The position numbers were made by a program, and so were the translations under genes. Shown here piece by piece: positions 1-14,328 of a DNA stretch of 64,000 nucleotides. Position 1 is the stretch's first letter; every line of letters starts with the position of its first letter. Source of the stretch: Macquaria australasica (taxonomy: Eukaryota; Chordata; Actinopteri; Centrarchiformes; Percichthyidae). The notes below the pieces were generated by a model that was not told where the DNA came from, made no database searches, and saw nothing but the letters and a program-made list of their open reading frames with translations. The stretch is from the NCBI GenBank assembly GCA_005408345.1, contig SEMN01000596.1:124001-188000 (forward strand), in the 5' to 3' direction.

Positions 1-1368
1 CCATCACAGGCACAATGTAGCTGTACTGTATATTGCTGTCAGTACACCCATTCTGCATAATTACAGAATATCATACTAACACAGCATTGTGTTATGCAAG
101 AGCATCTTGTAGGTAAAAGAAGGCATGAGGCCCTCAAATGAGGCAATTGAATTCAAGCCAAGCTTTTTGCTTACTTGAATTTTCACATTCCTCTAAAATA
201 TGGCATCTTCCACAGTGTCCAGCCTATTGCACCTCAGGTCAAAGTCAAATATGTTTATTTAGCCCCTACCAAGCTGCTGGGCCACTCTGAGCCCTGGGGT
301 GAGCACAGACCTGTGATTATGGCCAATTATCTTTAATAAACCCTGGTGTAATTGAGCCATATTAATGCTCCTCTGTTCTCGGCAAGCAGGAAGTAGTAGC
401 TGGCCTCGTCCCCAAGACGCCCCGACCTCCAGAGCTGAGGCCAACTCGTAATGCAGTCATCCTCTCCTCCCACAGCCAAATTAGGGCGCAATCTAGGTTA
501 GAGGCCAAGATGATTACACCAATTTTCCAGCTCATGGACTTCATCATATAGTGAGTCAGGCAGCATTACTATGTGAAGCATATTTACAGGTCCTTCTCTG
601 TGTATTCACAATCCCATTTATTTTAGTTCCTTGTTACCTGCCTTCTACTGTTTTATGTTGACAGGCTGCAGCCAGTAAGACATTTTGATGTGTCACACTG
701 TGTTCATCATTAACATAGAGGAAGGGAAAAAAACCCAAGCGAAAAGCAAACAAGCCTGAAGGCACGTTGCTTATGCTTCCCTGCCCGCCATTTGATTCCT
801 CAATAAAAACAATGAATCACATTCCATGTCACATCACACTCAAATACGATCAGATTTGCACTACACACTGTGTTAGTGTTTCGCTCTCCAAGGAGTTGAT
901 TTAAAACAACGTGGGAGCTCTGTTTTCAATCCTCTATTGTGAGCAGCTGTTCCAACCTTGCGGTGGGAATGGAAGGGGTGTACGCGATGGTTTTGGGCAG
1001 GATAGATATTAAATTCATCACACTTGCAGTCAGAGAAGGAGGGGTATGGACGGGTGTATGACTGAAACCAGACACGGGCATCTCCAATCTGATGAAAACA
1101 CTTGTGTTTCTGCTTCACTGGAGCGATTCTTTACCTTAACTGGGTTAAAGCAAAGGAGAATGCGAGGTTAAGAAGAGAAGTGAAAGTGGTGGAGCGGGAA
1201 GAAAAAAAAAAAGAATGGGAGTTTTGCCAAACCTTGCTCAAAGAGATTCGTGCAATTAAACCACAGAACCAATTAATTGGGCGATGTTATCCTTGAGAGT
1301 TCATTACTGGGGCCTGGGAAACCAGGCATACCATCTTCCCCAAGTGCCTCCATAACCAGAGGGGACAC

Positions 1369-1419
1369 TGTGTGTGTGTGTGACTCTGTGTGTGTGACTG
1401 TGACTGTGTGTGTGTGTGG
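1369..1419. repeat. Imperfect (TG)n microsatellite
   Basis: TG dinucleotide runs interrupted by short TGACTC and TGACTG steps. Several spurious open frames run through it. Confidence 0.85.
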
Positions 1420-4400
1420 GTGCGCACCACTGCTCACGCCTATGAAAGTATGGACCAAAGAAAACCAAATGCACCATTCAACTTCTTCCTCTTTCATCTG
1501 CTGCTCCCACAATTCAACCTCACAACAGGGAGGAATCTCCCACCAGCTGACACTCAAATTAGCACTGATGCTAAAGCCCTGCCATTAATGGCCAAACTCA
1601 CCCCTTCCTGTACACAGCGATAACTCACTATATCTGAGCCGGTAAGAACCCAATCATCTAACTCCGCCCTCTCTTATTGTAGTCAGACCACCAACCGAAC
1701 ACCCCGATGTGCCAATACTTCCTGCAGGGAGTAATGCTGAGATTTTAATGGCCAGTGTGAATGGAGGGTCACACCCTCAGTGGGAGGTAAGGAAACCAAT
1801 AAAATGAGTTCCAGCCAGCTGCCTTATCGAGTCTGATATGTGGAAACTAACAGCAAACCATACCCAGGCCTAGTAAAATATTCACATGGATGAGAATTTA
1901 ACAAACACAGATGCTAAGATTTATTTAGGTTAAGTGAGGCTGTATAAGTAATAAGCTACGGAATTAAAAATAACACTTGATGGGTGGCAATTTGACAGCA
2001 TCATCCATTAGAGGGGATGTAGGGACTGCCAGTAACCAAACAGACAGTCAAATCCATCCACCATTAACCCACTACTCCCCCTGCATCACACCCTCTCTTT
2101 CACGTCACTCGATTTCTACCATTATGACCTCCAGTAAACTCAATCTGAAATCAAATTTGGCACGTCCTCAAAGGCTGCTGAATACAGCTCAGGGTGTGAC
2201 TGGAGGTCTGTACCTCCACGCAAAAAGGGAGGAATTTGCAAGTCGCACAGACACAGAGCCAGAAATCCTGATGGTGAAAAGTTAAAATGAATAGATGCAC
2301 AAGCTCCAGCTACAGTTTCAAGTTAAAAGGAGGGAGAAGATGATTTAGAACCGGTCCTGGTACTGCTTTACAACAACAAAAAGCAGACAAGAATGGAGAG
2401 ATTACTCTTTTCCATCAACAGACGAGGGGTGCAAAAGAGGAGGGGAAATGTGTGCCAGCCGCTTTTATGATGTGCCAAAACGAGTGACCCGTTTCATTAA
2501 AAATCTTCTGCTATTTATCCTGTTCAAAAGGCAATGTATCACTTAAAAAGCAATAAACACCAAGTAAGTAAGCATAATATCATTTACTTTATTAATTGCA
2601 TGTCAAAAATGTTGACATATTCTGTATTATATAGTATTTGGGCCATAATTCAGGTCCAGATAAGAAAAGTGCAAGTTTCTGTACATGTTAAACTACAGTA
2701 CAATAAAAGTACTTGTGTAGTACATATAGTAAGTGTAGTGCAGCCAAGGACCAGCTGCTTCCTACTAGTTTTCAGTGTCAAAAACAGTCTAAGTAGATCC
2801 TTGTGTAATCATGGAACTTATTCATAGGATGGATTTCTTTCAAAGTTACCTAGAAATTATTCGTCTTGGAGTGAAATTTGGTCCATTTTTAATTGATTAA
2901 CAACAAACATGCGCCCCAAAGCCGACACCAAAAATGCTGAACTGATCACATGACCACATCTTCAAGTGAAAGCACAAGTGTCCCGTCACCACCACTGACC
3001 ATTCTGACATAATCCAATTTACCTGGCAATGCCCACAATCACACCAACACACGCGGTGAGCTCATACCAACATGACGATGGGCACGACAGCAGCAGAGGA
3101 GACCGAGAGCAAACAGAAAATACTACAAAAGGAGAGGAGTGTGTGCACACACACACACAAGTGTGAGCTTGCGTAAAGAGAGAGGGGCTGAACAGGGGCC
3201 GTTTCTGCAGGAGCAGGAGATGATTAGAGGCTTTTTGTTTACATCTCAGCGCACACAGACCCAAGTTGACCCAACAGCAGAAGAACAATCAGTAGAAGAG
3301 ATAAAAAAGGAGGTCAGACAGCACAGAGTATACATATACCCTCACCGTCTCATCATTCCCCTTGCGTCGGGCCTCACAATACACTGTGGGAAATGCCCAC
3401 ATTCACTAATGCCCAGTCAGTGCCCCAGGTGCACAGACTTATGGAGAACACAGCCTCTATCAAACAAGCACTGCAGTGTCTCAAGGAGTCCAACCTCTGG
3501 CATGACCGCTACATCAAAAGGCTCTTCATACTCTGTCTGCATTTTGATCTATATAAAACTCAAGTAAAAATCCTTTCAGCTTGTTTCACTTCTGAACTGA
3601 GCAGACTAGACAGGAACCTCTGCAAAAAGGAAGTTGCTTCATACCAGAATAAGACTTCCATAACAGCCTTGGAAATTGTTTTTTTCCCCCACAGATACAA
3701 GACAGACAACAGCTGGATTAAAAGAGGCCACAGAGATATAGCTATGTTCTGATCTGGTGCCGTCTGATATCTGCTCCTGTGGTTACAGAGCTTACCCGAG
3801 GTCACTGCCCTCCAACAGTCAGCTCGCCACACCTCATCTGTCAACAGTTGTGCTCTCACGTGTAAAATTAAACAAAAGATAGCTCTTTGCTTTGCCGTGG
3901 ACTTTGTGGCTTGGACTGGTGGTTATTTCTAGTAGCTGTTGTCTTATCATAGAGGCAGCTTACATGGACATGAGTCTGTTTTCCTACACAAGTGCACACC
4001 TGAGTCTGCTCTGCTTCGTGCTAACAAGTGGCTCCATCTGGAAAGTCTAAAATGTCTAAAGCACAGGGGTCACTCGTGATCCGACTCCATTTCACTTGGT
4101 TCAGGGAACAGTAAGTATTTACCCAACAAAAACTGCAAATGGTAAATTCTTTTCATTTCCTGCACACATTCAGATCTCATAATATCTACCATATGCTCCG
4201 TAACAGACAAAGAAAAGGGGTCTGCCAGAAGAGAGAGAGTCTGAGAGTGGTTTGAAACACCATGATTGTGTATGGAAGCCAGGGAAGTAGAAGAAGGGAG
4301 AGTCAAAGTAAATCTAATTATGTGTTGATCCACGTAACATGAATGCACATATCTTTCATCTCTGTTTCTCTGGAAACATCAATTGAGTCTTTCAAAGTAA

Positions 4401-7400
4401 TTGATTGTATTGTGAAGCACCACAGCATGTTCTGAAGCTACGCATGTAAAGGGTTCAAAAGCAACATTTATGCTTCTTCACCAAATAGTGTTTTGGCATG
4501 CTACATGCAACAAGGCTGATACTTCATGCATCAAGTCATTTCTAACAGTATTTCTAGTGCAAACATAAAATACACCTTGTGCAATAGTTCTACCATTTCT
4601 AAATTCCAATGCCAGATATTGCATTAAGATGACAGCTGTTCATAAAATAAATTTACCACTGCAGCTCTGGAATGACAACCTTTACATGCCAAGATTAACA
4701 TAATTACTAACAGCAATCCATCAAGTGGGAGCTTAACCACAGTCACAGCACTGGTGGTAGCTTCAAATAATCACATTGGCATGGTGTAGAGCTGAACTAT
4801 GCGGCAAAGTTACGTTTTGAAAAATAAAGTGCCCCTGTTCTTGAGTTGGATTGAGTCTCATATGAAACAGCACAATAGTGGTAGTGAAGCAGGCCTCCTC
4901 CTGGCTCCACTGAAAATGGGAGTACCCTGTTGCCCTGCCAGCTGGCTATCTGCCCAACGCCTGCCAGGCAGCACACTGCCATTGTCCTTTAGTTGTTTCA
5001 GGGTGATCTGAGAATTAAAATAGACAGGACAACAGATTTTCCATGTTTATACACATGAGAATAAAGAACAAGCACTGCGGTCAACAGAGACCCACAATGC
5101 ACCAAGTTAAAAGATTGAAGCGATGGTGTAAACTTGGCTATGGATAACGTAGAGTCCCTTTTCTGATACAAGATTAATGAATACTGACTAATATGACTAA
5201 TGGAATACAGTGTTATTAGAAATGTGACTTGCAGTGCTATCACGAAGCACTTAGTTGCATGTCAGTTAACATTATGTAACAACCAGCATTAGCATTACAC
5301 CCAAGATACACATGCATACTTTTAGATGTCACTCCCAGAGTCTATTGAGGTCGCACAGACTGAAGCTCCTGTATGTTCCCAACAGAAGGAGACCGTGTTT
5401 GTTCTTGGCTGCTCCAGCGGAGCCCCACGAACAGAGAGCACTGTGCTGTGGCCCTTCTCCAAAACGGACCATCTGTCCCCCGAACTTGGCCTAGCCACAC
5501 CGGCCTTCGCTGCTATGGTGAGACAGAAAGGGACGTGCAGGGTTGATGTGGCCCAGCAGGCCTCCAGAATAAACCACCACCTATTTCCATCAGCGCACAT
5601 CGCCCCTCTGCCGCTTCCCAGCAGCCTGCTGCTTACCGTGCTACCTCCATACCAATGACAGCCTGTCAGCGGAGTGCGCTCTCCCAGGGAAAGAAAGAGA
5701 AAGAAAACAAGGAGAGGAGGAGAGAAATGGTGAGAAGAGCGCTCTCATCTCGTAAAAGGGAAGCTGTTAAAAGACTTGTGAGGAGTTCAGATCGAAGGCA
5801 CTGAGAACATCCATACCTCTGCTCCTGTGCTGAGGTCAGTCAGAGTCCACATTATCACATTATCACCAAGACACAGTGCAGCAGAGGAGGGAAGTAGGTA
5901 AGCTGTGTGACACTGTTAAGATTGAGAACCGACACACTAATGCACAAACACATTCACACACATCATTGAGGCAGCAGCATTTAGACTTTAGACTTGCTGA
6001 CCAGCAGAGCGACCTCAGAACGCATCCATGCCATGGAGCTTCTCTTACTCACTTCAGCTGTACTCATTTTCTTTTCAAAGTTTCTTTTTCACACTTGGCC
6101 TGGTGTTTCTGACAGTAATCTGGTGTAAGAGAGACAATTTGGACTTCTGGGCAGCAGCTGGAAGCTGCACGGCTGACACAGAAAAAAGTGTAGTCAACCG
6201 GAGGATGCGAGGGGAACATAACTGTAGGGAGGACAGGAGTAGAGACACAGATGAATCACTCATTAATTCACCTCGTAAAAACTTTCTGTGCTGTGTCTGC
6301 CAGAGATACACACCCACAAATTCCTGCTCTGATACACACCACAGGCTAGACCACTGAAACATACCTGTGTCTAAAAATAAGACCTCCCTCGCTTTATAGA
6401 ATGCTTATTCGGCGCATAAATGTAAGTAAAACTGAGGTCAATATGCATGATTTAGCCTTTACATGTTTTCCTATGGAGGCCATTACAGGCAAACCAACAT
6501 TAGATATTAACAGTTGCTATGCTTACCTGATTAAGAGAGTCCTTTTTCATCAGAGCCATAAATCCTAAGAGCAGAGGACACAAAGCCCTGTGAGCCACTG
6601 TGGTAATGAGCTCACTGTGGAAATGCTATCCAAGTGCATTAAATCCATCAGCCACTTGTTGAGAGAAAGCCGCCATGCTTCACAGCAGAAAGCCTTGAAG
6701 ACAAACAATAGCAACTCTTCCTTCTGCTCCTTTATCCAATAACTAGTTTTGGGAGGAAATGTAGAAAGACAGAAGAAAAAGAAGGAGAGAGCAGAAGAAG
6801 GACAAGTCTGGCAGCCATCAGGGAGTCAATTTTAGCAAAATGCATACAGCTGCCCCCTAATGCACACGGCCCTCTCCCTCCCCCTGTGACAAAGCAACCA
6901 ACAGAATGAATGAGACTGCAACATTAGCATATGTAAGGTAAAGTAGGTGGCTGTGGTGGGTGGGGGGAGAAAGACTGCTGGGTGTTGGTGTTGGTGGTTG
7001 GTGGTTGGGGGGAGGGGGTGGACCGTGACATTCAGAACTTCTCTGGCCAACAGGAAGGACAAAGAAAAAAGAGGGGGAAAAGTTATTGTTCCCGGGGAAA
7101 AGATGCCCAGGTCAAGCCTGTGACCTCCCAAGTTTCTCGCGATGGCTGACATTTGGAGTGGTGGGAGATGGAGGAATCCACCTATCCGTTCCCTGTCCTG
7201 TGAACTACAGCCTGTCACAAAGGTCTGTCTGACAAACAGAGCCAGCAGCAATGACCACTTTAAACACGCTAAGATAAGCGGAGAAAGGCCACGGCCAGAG
7301 AGGGAAATTGCCCTTATTTCAAAACTGATAATCCCTCTAGCCACATGCCATATGCTGAGCCTGTATATTTATACCTTCAGCAGAGGCCAGATCGGCAGAC

Positions 7401-8149
7401 AGGAGGGATGTAGGGAGGGGAGAGGCTGTGATGGTCCGAAGAGCAAGGAAGAAAAATGTATGAAAAAAAAAGGAGTTCATCTCTGCAGGGCACTAGTCTT
7501 CAGTGCTTCACTGCAAACAGCTGTGGGCTTAAGGGCCTACACACACCAAGCCAAAGAACTAGCACCAACAAAGACTGACTGCAGTGTGTTCAAGTGCAGC
7601 TTTTATCAGAAGATGTGAGGCAATGCATCAAAGACTGGCAGCAAGCTGACCGCCAACATTCATGTACATTCTGCGCCACCAGGGAAATAATAAGTAAACA
7701 GTCTATTTAAAAGTTGCAACTGTCACTGTAAAGGTTTGCTTTGCTTTGCAATGCACTGGCACTGTGCCTGGTCTTTTGCTTGTAGAGGCAAAAGCAACAA
7801 AACAAAACAAAACAAAACAGGAGAACCCATATGAAATTGGTGAAGGCAGAACAGCAGATGCCAGACACTGAGTGGTCAAACTTTACTGTGCCAGTTTCAA
7901 CTTCTTAGCAGACATATTCTCAATTCATTTTTCAAACATTTAGTACAACTAAGGCTGTGTACTTTCTTGGATTACACATACAGACTTCTGAGCAGTGATT
8001 TCCTCTTATGCAAGCGCAGGTCAGCTGGTTCTAAGCTGTTGTTTTTGTGGTGTTCAAATTCAACATTAGGCAACATCAGCTGTCATTAAGTGTTTGATCA
8101 GTTGTTGTTTGTTCATGTTTGAGGTCAGCTTGGTGTGTCACAGCACTAA

Positions 8150-8450
8150 CATGGAGTTAGTGAAGCAGACTCGTGACTGTAGGGGTTTATGGTGGATATC
8201 TGTGAACCAGTAGGTGAAATGTTGGAGTGGAGACCAATAAAAAGCCTTCTTAACAACCACTGAGGCACCTCTGAGCAAGGCACTTCTAACTACTGCAGAG
8301 GAGCTGCTCGATGGCAACGTTAAAAAAAAAAAAAACTGCACTTTGCAATAACTAGGTATGAATGTGTGTGAGTATGTTTATGTGAAGCCAGTTATTTCTG
8401 AGTCAACCCTCCTTGGATACATAAAGGCTAAATAAAGGTAACTGAGTTTT
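8150..8450. mobile_element. Degenerate fish interspersed repeat, SINE-like
   Basis: The segment contains the phrase CTGAGCAAGGCACTTCTAAC, an internal A-run and a tail reading GGCTAAATAAAGG. I recognise this wording as part of a very common teleost repeat (the GAGCAAGGCACTT type). The boundaries are approximate, and neither A/B boxes nor target-site duplications were demonstrated. Confidence 0.5.
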
Positions 8451-9370
8451 GATGATATATTTCTCCTCTTGTATAGTGCAACATAATTGAGTTTCTCGGA
8501 GCTTTATTGGAAAAACACTAACAGTGTCATTCTAACCACTTCCTGCTTTGCTCTGTCTGTTTCTGGTTGGAGGTAGGAGCATGTTAATAGCAGGAAATGA
8601 CAGACTTTAATCAAGCTGAATGAATGGCAGCAAGTACAGGTCTTTGTGCCACATTCTGCTTTGATCTGGCCTCTGTAGGCAGGTTCTCAGCTTTGATTTG
8701 AGTTGAGGGGAAGGAAAGAGTTTTATTTGAAGAGTGGGAAGCCCCAGGAGGTAACACTTAAGAGTTCTTGTCACTGCATCCCAGCAAACAGACAAACTAT
8801 TCATCAGCCTACACACATGTGCAGCAGGGACTGTGAAGCAACACACAATCCCACAAACACTGCTCATTTGCACATGGACGACAGGGTCTGATGGATAATT
8901 TACATACCGAGGGTAGTCATTACACAAACAGATACACATGCAGAACGACCTACATTCACAAACACTAAAAACACATCTTTCACAGCTCATCTTTCAAATG
9001 CTGTGCATCGTTTTGACTGGTTTAAAGAAATATACACTTTTGAGGACTTGGCCAATGGTCATCTAACTCAATATGATAAAACAGGCTAAAATATAACAAA
9101 AAGAATGTACTTTTAGTGGCAGAAGATTGTTTTTATTGTGACACTAGATTTGTTTCACTCACATAGGAATTCACATAGGAAATGGGAATATTTAGCCAGA
9201 CAAAGTTTCTGTCTCATAGTTTCAAAGTTTCTGTTGATTTCCCTGTCATGACAAGACTTTACAAAGATTTTTCAGGAATTTTGAAAAATATCTACTTTGG
9301 ATTAGAGAAAGGTTTAGCTTTATAATTGAGTTGGATAGTGTAAATTAGCTGTGTACCTAACATACTGCAT

Positions 9371-9678
9371 GGAAGGAATAGTTAGACATTTTGGAAAATA
9401 TGCTTATTTGCTTTCTTGCAGAGAGTTAGATAAGAAGATTGATGTTGAGTATTTCCTGGCTGGGCTGGTTTTAGATGTTCTTGTAGGCTGATTTTTTTAA
9501 CCTTTGGACAATGTCAGGCTATCTGTTTCCCCATCTTTTCAGTTTTTATGCTAAGCTATGCTTACCGGCTGCTGGCTGTAGCTTCATATTTATTGTACGG
9601 ACACAAGGTATCAATCTCTTCATCTGACTCTGCAAGAAAGCGGATAGTGTATTTCCCAAAATGTCCAATTCTTCCTTT
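9371..9678. mobile_element. MITE with long terminal inverted repeats
   Basis: The left end (from GGAAGGAATAGTTAGACATT) and the right end (to CCAAAATGTCCAATTCTTCC) are inverted copies of each other over about 70 bases at each side, including a shared TTGCTTTCTTGCAGAG-like core. The whole unit is about 300 bp and has no open frame. That is the structure of a non-autonomous DNA transposon, and the ends match a family I know to be abundant in teleosts. Confidence 0.8.
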
Positions 9679-10816
9679 AAGCATTAGCATTGATCAGAAC
9701 TTTCTACTAAAAATGCTTGAGAGATGACTTTGCCATTTTTTCATCACATTGGGTAGGAGACCGACTGCACAAACTGTCAAAAAGTCAAAATGATCACTTA
9801 CTTGTGCAAAGTCTGATCTGTCTGATCAAAATACGTACACTCAACATTGTCTAGGAGACTAGGAGAGCTCTTACATTATCTCTGTAGTGGAGCCTATTCT
9901 TTCTGAAAAACAACCTTGAGGGTGACTCCATGGACTGTCGGAAAGACAACCAAACTCAGCATGGTAGTGTGGAAGCCATTGAGGCTTGCTTCGTAATTAC
10001 AGTACTAAACACCTTAAAACAGCATAATGTGGTAAAGAACAAGGGCTTTTGCCTGATTGCTTCCACCAGGGGCCATTTAATAATCCACCGAGAACGAAAG
10101 GCACCTGTATCCGCTTGAGCTCTCTTTCATGAGGGTGTGACGATAGCCAGGCATGTGATTCATTTGCTGTCCAGTATTTTTAGTCCTGCTGATAACGGCA
10201 TGCTGTGGTAAGACAAGTTTCTCCTCAGTTATGCAGAGTTGGAGAGGAGCTGTTTAGGGAAATGGCCTGTTCCTCCTGCAGAGAGGAAGGTAGGAATAAC
10301 AGCTGGCAGGCAACAGGCAGGCAGAGCATCTCTGAATGTCACAATGCCACTACCCACCCCCCTCCTCTTCTCTCTCCACCTTCTCTCCTCCTCTCAGTTT
10401 GTTCTGTATCTGTTGTCTGAATTCATCAGAGAGCAGGAGGCTGAGCTGCCTCCACTACCCTGCCATGCCACTCCATCTCTACGACAGAGGAAGAGAGTGA
10501 AAGAGAAGGGGGTAGTGGGCACATGAGGTGAGGGGGTGGAGAGTAAACAGTGGCCTCGCATCCCTCTATGGTGTTGCTAGGCAACTTTTTCTGCATATGA
10601 CAGCCTTGAGTGACAGCAGACCTCCCTTCAGAACAAAGGCAGAAAGTTGAGGGAGGGAAAGGAGAGGAGCAGAGAGCAGCGCAGAGATGAACAGTGAGCT
10701 GGTGAAAACAGGGACAGACACATTGTTGCTTAGTTTCAAGCAATACAAAGCAACACAATAAAACATTTGGACAAAATTAGTACTCTATAAAAAGGTGAAC
10801 CAAGATGATCTCAGAA

Positions 10817-11056
10817 CAGTCATTCCCAATCTTGGGGTCATGATCCACCAAGGGGTTGCAAGATAAATCTGAGGGCTCACGAGACAATTAACAGAATAAG
10901 AAAGCAGAAACACATTCGTGTCTCTCATTTTTGCTGTTTTCTTATATTCAAATAAAACAAGGAAACTACTCTCTGGTCACCACCCAGATGCAACTGGTGA
11001 TAGTGGATATTATATCATTTCAAGGGATTGCAAGCCGAAAAGGTTGGGAACCAGAG
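10817..11056. mobile_element. Short hAT-like non-autonomous element
   Basis: Starts CAGTCATTCCCAATCTTGG and ends GGTTGGGAACCAGAG, an imperfect inverted pair. The inside carries the wording GGGTTGCAAGATAAATCTGAG, recognisable from the CAGTGGTTCCCAACC family of teleost repeats. The element is short and internally deleted. It resembles the larger element at 32.6-33.0 kb at its ends only. Confidence 0.7.
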
Positions 11057-14000
11057 TTTCAAAACACAGTGCTTTTGAAAACATTCCGTCATCGGTGCAA
11101 ACAACTTTATCTCTGTTCATAACAGATAAAGTAAACTCCATTTCTCTTGCTGTAATCACACTGCAGAGCAAACTAATGGATTAATTTTTGAACACTACAA
11201 CATTGCCACTGGCACGATGAGGATGTCTTTGGTAATTAAGTGCCAAGTCTTGTTTATATTTTGCAGTTCTGCACATGCTCTTTCATTACCTATAAACATA
11301 TGATTAGGATCTGTAAGAAACCCCTGGGTCAGAGCACCAGCATTACCACCACAACCTACAAACTATACTTTGGCAAAAGTTGGCAGACACCAATAGTTCC
11401 GGCTCAGCAAATTTTGTGTGCAGCACAGATGACGTGCTTCATCCATAGGGCACATAATAAGGGTTTTTGACGATTGCAGGGGCTAAAATTAGCACGTGAA
11501 TAATAATCACTGGCCAGAGAGCTGCTTTTCATTGGAAGTTTGGCAGGGCAGAGTGCGCTGGATGCCAGATCAGGGGCGCTGCTCTACGGATGTGTGCAGA
11601 GGGAGCAGGCAGTCAGGAAGCAAAGGAAAGTTGACACTGGAAACCATATTGTTAACAGCAGTATGGGCAAAGTTGCCAGTGCTTTTAGATGACCATGTAG
11701 GATGCCAGATGCCTGCACCATGGCTGGCTAGAGAAGTGGAGAGCAACACTACAAACAAACAAGCCGTCTAACAACGGTTACATTCATAAATGTATCAACC
11801 TGTTGACATACTGTGTGGCTAGTGAGTGAGTGTTTGATCCACAATAAAGAAGGGACGAAAAGAAAGACTGTATTCAGAACACTGTACAGGATCTAGATAC
11901 CAAAATAATAACAACAAGAAGGCTATTTTTTTCAAAGTGAAGTCCATGGCCATCTGGAGCATATGTTCCAGTGCAGCAACTTCCTCCTGTAATTAATGAA
12001 GTTCTCCAAAGGGAACAGTCTGATTAAGTGAAAACTCTTCTTATTCTCCACAGGCCATGTTTCCAGAGCTCAGAGAGAAATGGCTCCGGCAGAATTCCTG
12101 AGAACTAGGCGGCCCTGGTTTGTCATGCAGCTGGCATCTCTTTTATGGAGTCACTTTCAAAGCTTTTCCCCTACAAGTGGCATCAAAAACATCTGTTCCC
12201 AGGGCAGCCACCCACATGAGAGATTGCCAAGTCCTGGCAGAATGGCCTGCAGATGTAGGCAACAACCGACATGCAAATGTACATGTAAAATCCCAGACAG
12301 CCACATTGTGACAGTTAAGACAACAACTTGCCATAAGTCACAAAGGGGAAAGGACAGGAAAAGAGAAAAGACAAACAGGGAGAGGAAAGATAGGGACTGA
12401 GAAATAATGGCTATACTGAAGGGTAAAAATGACTCAGAAGAAGAACAAAAGGAGGGAGAAAACCTGAATAACAAGAGATGATAGGTTATAGTGGAGGAAG
12501 AGGAGTACAATGACTAGTAATTCCGAGCCAATGTCTCCTGGCCATATTGAAGGATGCGCAGTGGTACTTTAAATCCCAGGCAGAAGGCCAATTTGACCTC
12601 CATCCTGTTCAAAGCAGTCCTGTTAGTGGAGGGGCCTGGTGATGCCTGATGAAGTACCAGTAGCACAGCTACATTAAGGTTGCCATGTCCAGGGTGTATT
12701 AGTTGCCTTAAATGTGCACTCTGGTGGTGCTCAGAGCAGTGTAAAACATTGTGCATCATTAAGGGTAGTGTGCTTAAGTACTGTCCACGGCCCTGTAAAG
12801 AGACTGCTAGTGGGGGGATAGTGGATGGAGGGGAGGCAACGGGAAATGGTCCGAGTTATTTCCATTCCCTCAACCCGTTTATGGAAACATTATGGGAGCA
12901 AGGTTCAGTTCTCACGAAGGAGGAAAAGATTTGGGAAGCGAGTAAGAGTGAGAGACAGGAGAAAGTGGAGGAGGGAGTAAAAGAGAAGAAGGAGGGGGGA
13001 CTGAAGAAATGCTGCTTTTAGCTGTTTTCTCTGGAAAAGACCTTGCTCTGTGTGTGTCCTTCATTGTGTGGTTCTCCTTCTGGCAAAGGCCACAAAAGCC
13101 TCCATTTATCTATCCTGAGCATCTAGCCTTATTGAGAAAAGGCCCTGAAAGGCAGGCAGCCATCACATGTGCCAGGGTGACATGGCTTTTCCCTTGTTAA
13201 CACTTTAGTCTTGCACCCAGAGTGCACCCAACACAATCTCCACCGGAGTGAGGGATTACTCCTGCCGACAAACGGGAAAAAAGAAATAGTACATCTGTTC
13301 TATATATTTGCATTTCTTTGGTTGAATCACAATGCACCACTTGACTCGATGGAAAGCGAACATTCTCAGTCAGGCGTGAGAAACCCACCCCATCAATGAG
13401 GCCTTTTTCCACCCTTTGGTTTCTTTAGCCGGGGTAACGGCACATCACAAGGAGCAGCTTGCACAAAACACAATCTGTCAACTTGGAGGCAGACAGGGGC
13501 CAGTTTATTCATGATTCCCTCTCATCAGTTTCTATTTACTCAGTGTTCTTGCAAGTAGAAAGGGGACCAAGTGCAATTTTAGGACATCGCAATGTGCGCT
13601 ATTCAGCAATCTGCAGCTCTAATTGCAGAGTGAGAGGAATTTTCTACATCTCTAGCATTGAGGCACAACAGCTGCAGCTGGCATGGCATGCGGTGGGTGT
13701 GTTTAAGGGAGGTGTGGCAGCCAAAAGGGTGTCAAAGACTAACCCCCCACTGAGAGCCACCCACACACGCGCACCTACGAATCAACGCACACAAATGCAC
13801 ACACTGTGTTACATAATCACACAGTATGCTTTTGTCTCCACGTACAGATTAATAACGTTAATGACATACCGAAGCATCGGGGGAAATTCGGCGCTCTAAA
13901 ATGTGCTTCCCTCTCTGCTGCCACTCATCAGCACATCTTTGATCTCACTGATTTAGAGAGGAGTCAGCTGCCATAAACAAAAAAAAACTCCAACACATAC

Positions 14001-14315
14001 AGTACATATCCCATTCCTCTAGTCAACTGGTCATCATCATCTCCTGCTAAATATCTATGTGTACACACGCACACACTGTACACGAGGCATTAAAAAGTGT
14101 GCTGAGAGGAGGAAGGGATATGAATGCTCTTTTTTACCTCCACATCTTCTCTCTATTCTTGTTTCCACCTCTTTACACCACCATCTTACCATCCCACTTC
14201 CTGAATGCTAAATGGGGGAAAAGTGTCCAGGGAGATGAGTGCGGATGAATTAATTCCTTCCACCAAGAGCCAAGTACACTGATCCGACCTGGCATGAGGG
14301 CCCCCAGTGATCGAG

Positions 14316-14328
14316 TGACCTTTGACCT
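14316..14328 (-). promoter_or_regulatory. Perfect DR1 nuclear-receptor motif
   Basis: Two TGACCT half-sites in direct repeat with a 1-base spacer; on the minus strand AGGTCA-A-AGGTCA. This is the textbook site for RXR heterodimers, HNF4 and COUP-TF. It lies in otherwise non-coding sequence, so function is inferred from the motif only. Confidence 0.55.

Noticed and set aside
3139..3752. Overlapping plus-strand frames of 142 and 119 codons
   Set aside because: They begin in a CA repeat, show no domain and have no supporting acceptor or donor in phase. Not supported as a gene.
6832..7344. 170-codon open frame on the minus strand
   Set aside because: Low-complexity Leu/Pro/Ser/Thr composition, no splice partners, no recognised domain, and it lies in a G-rich run read backwards. 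Chance frame.
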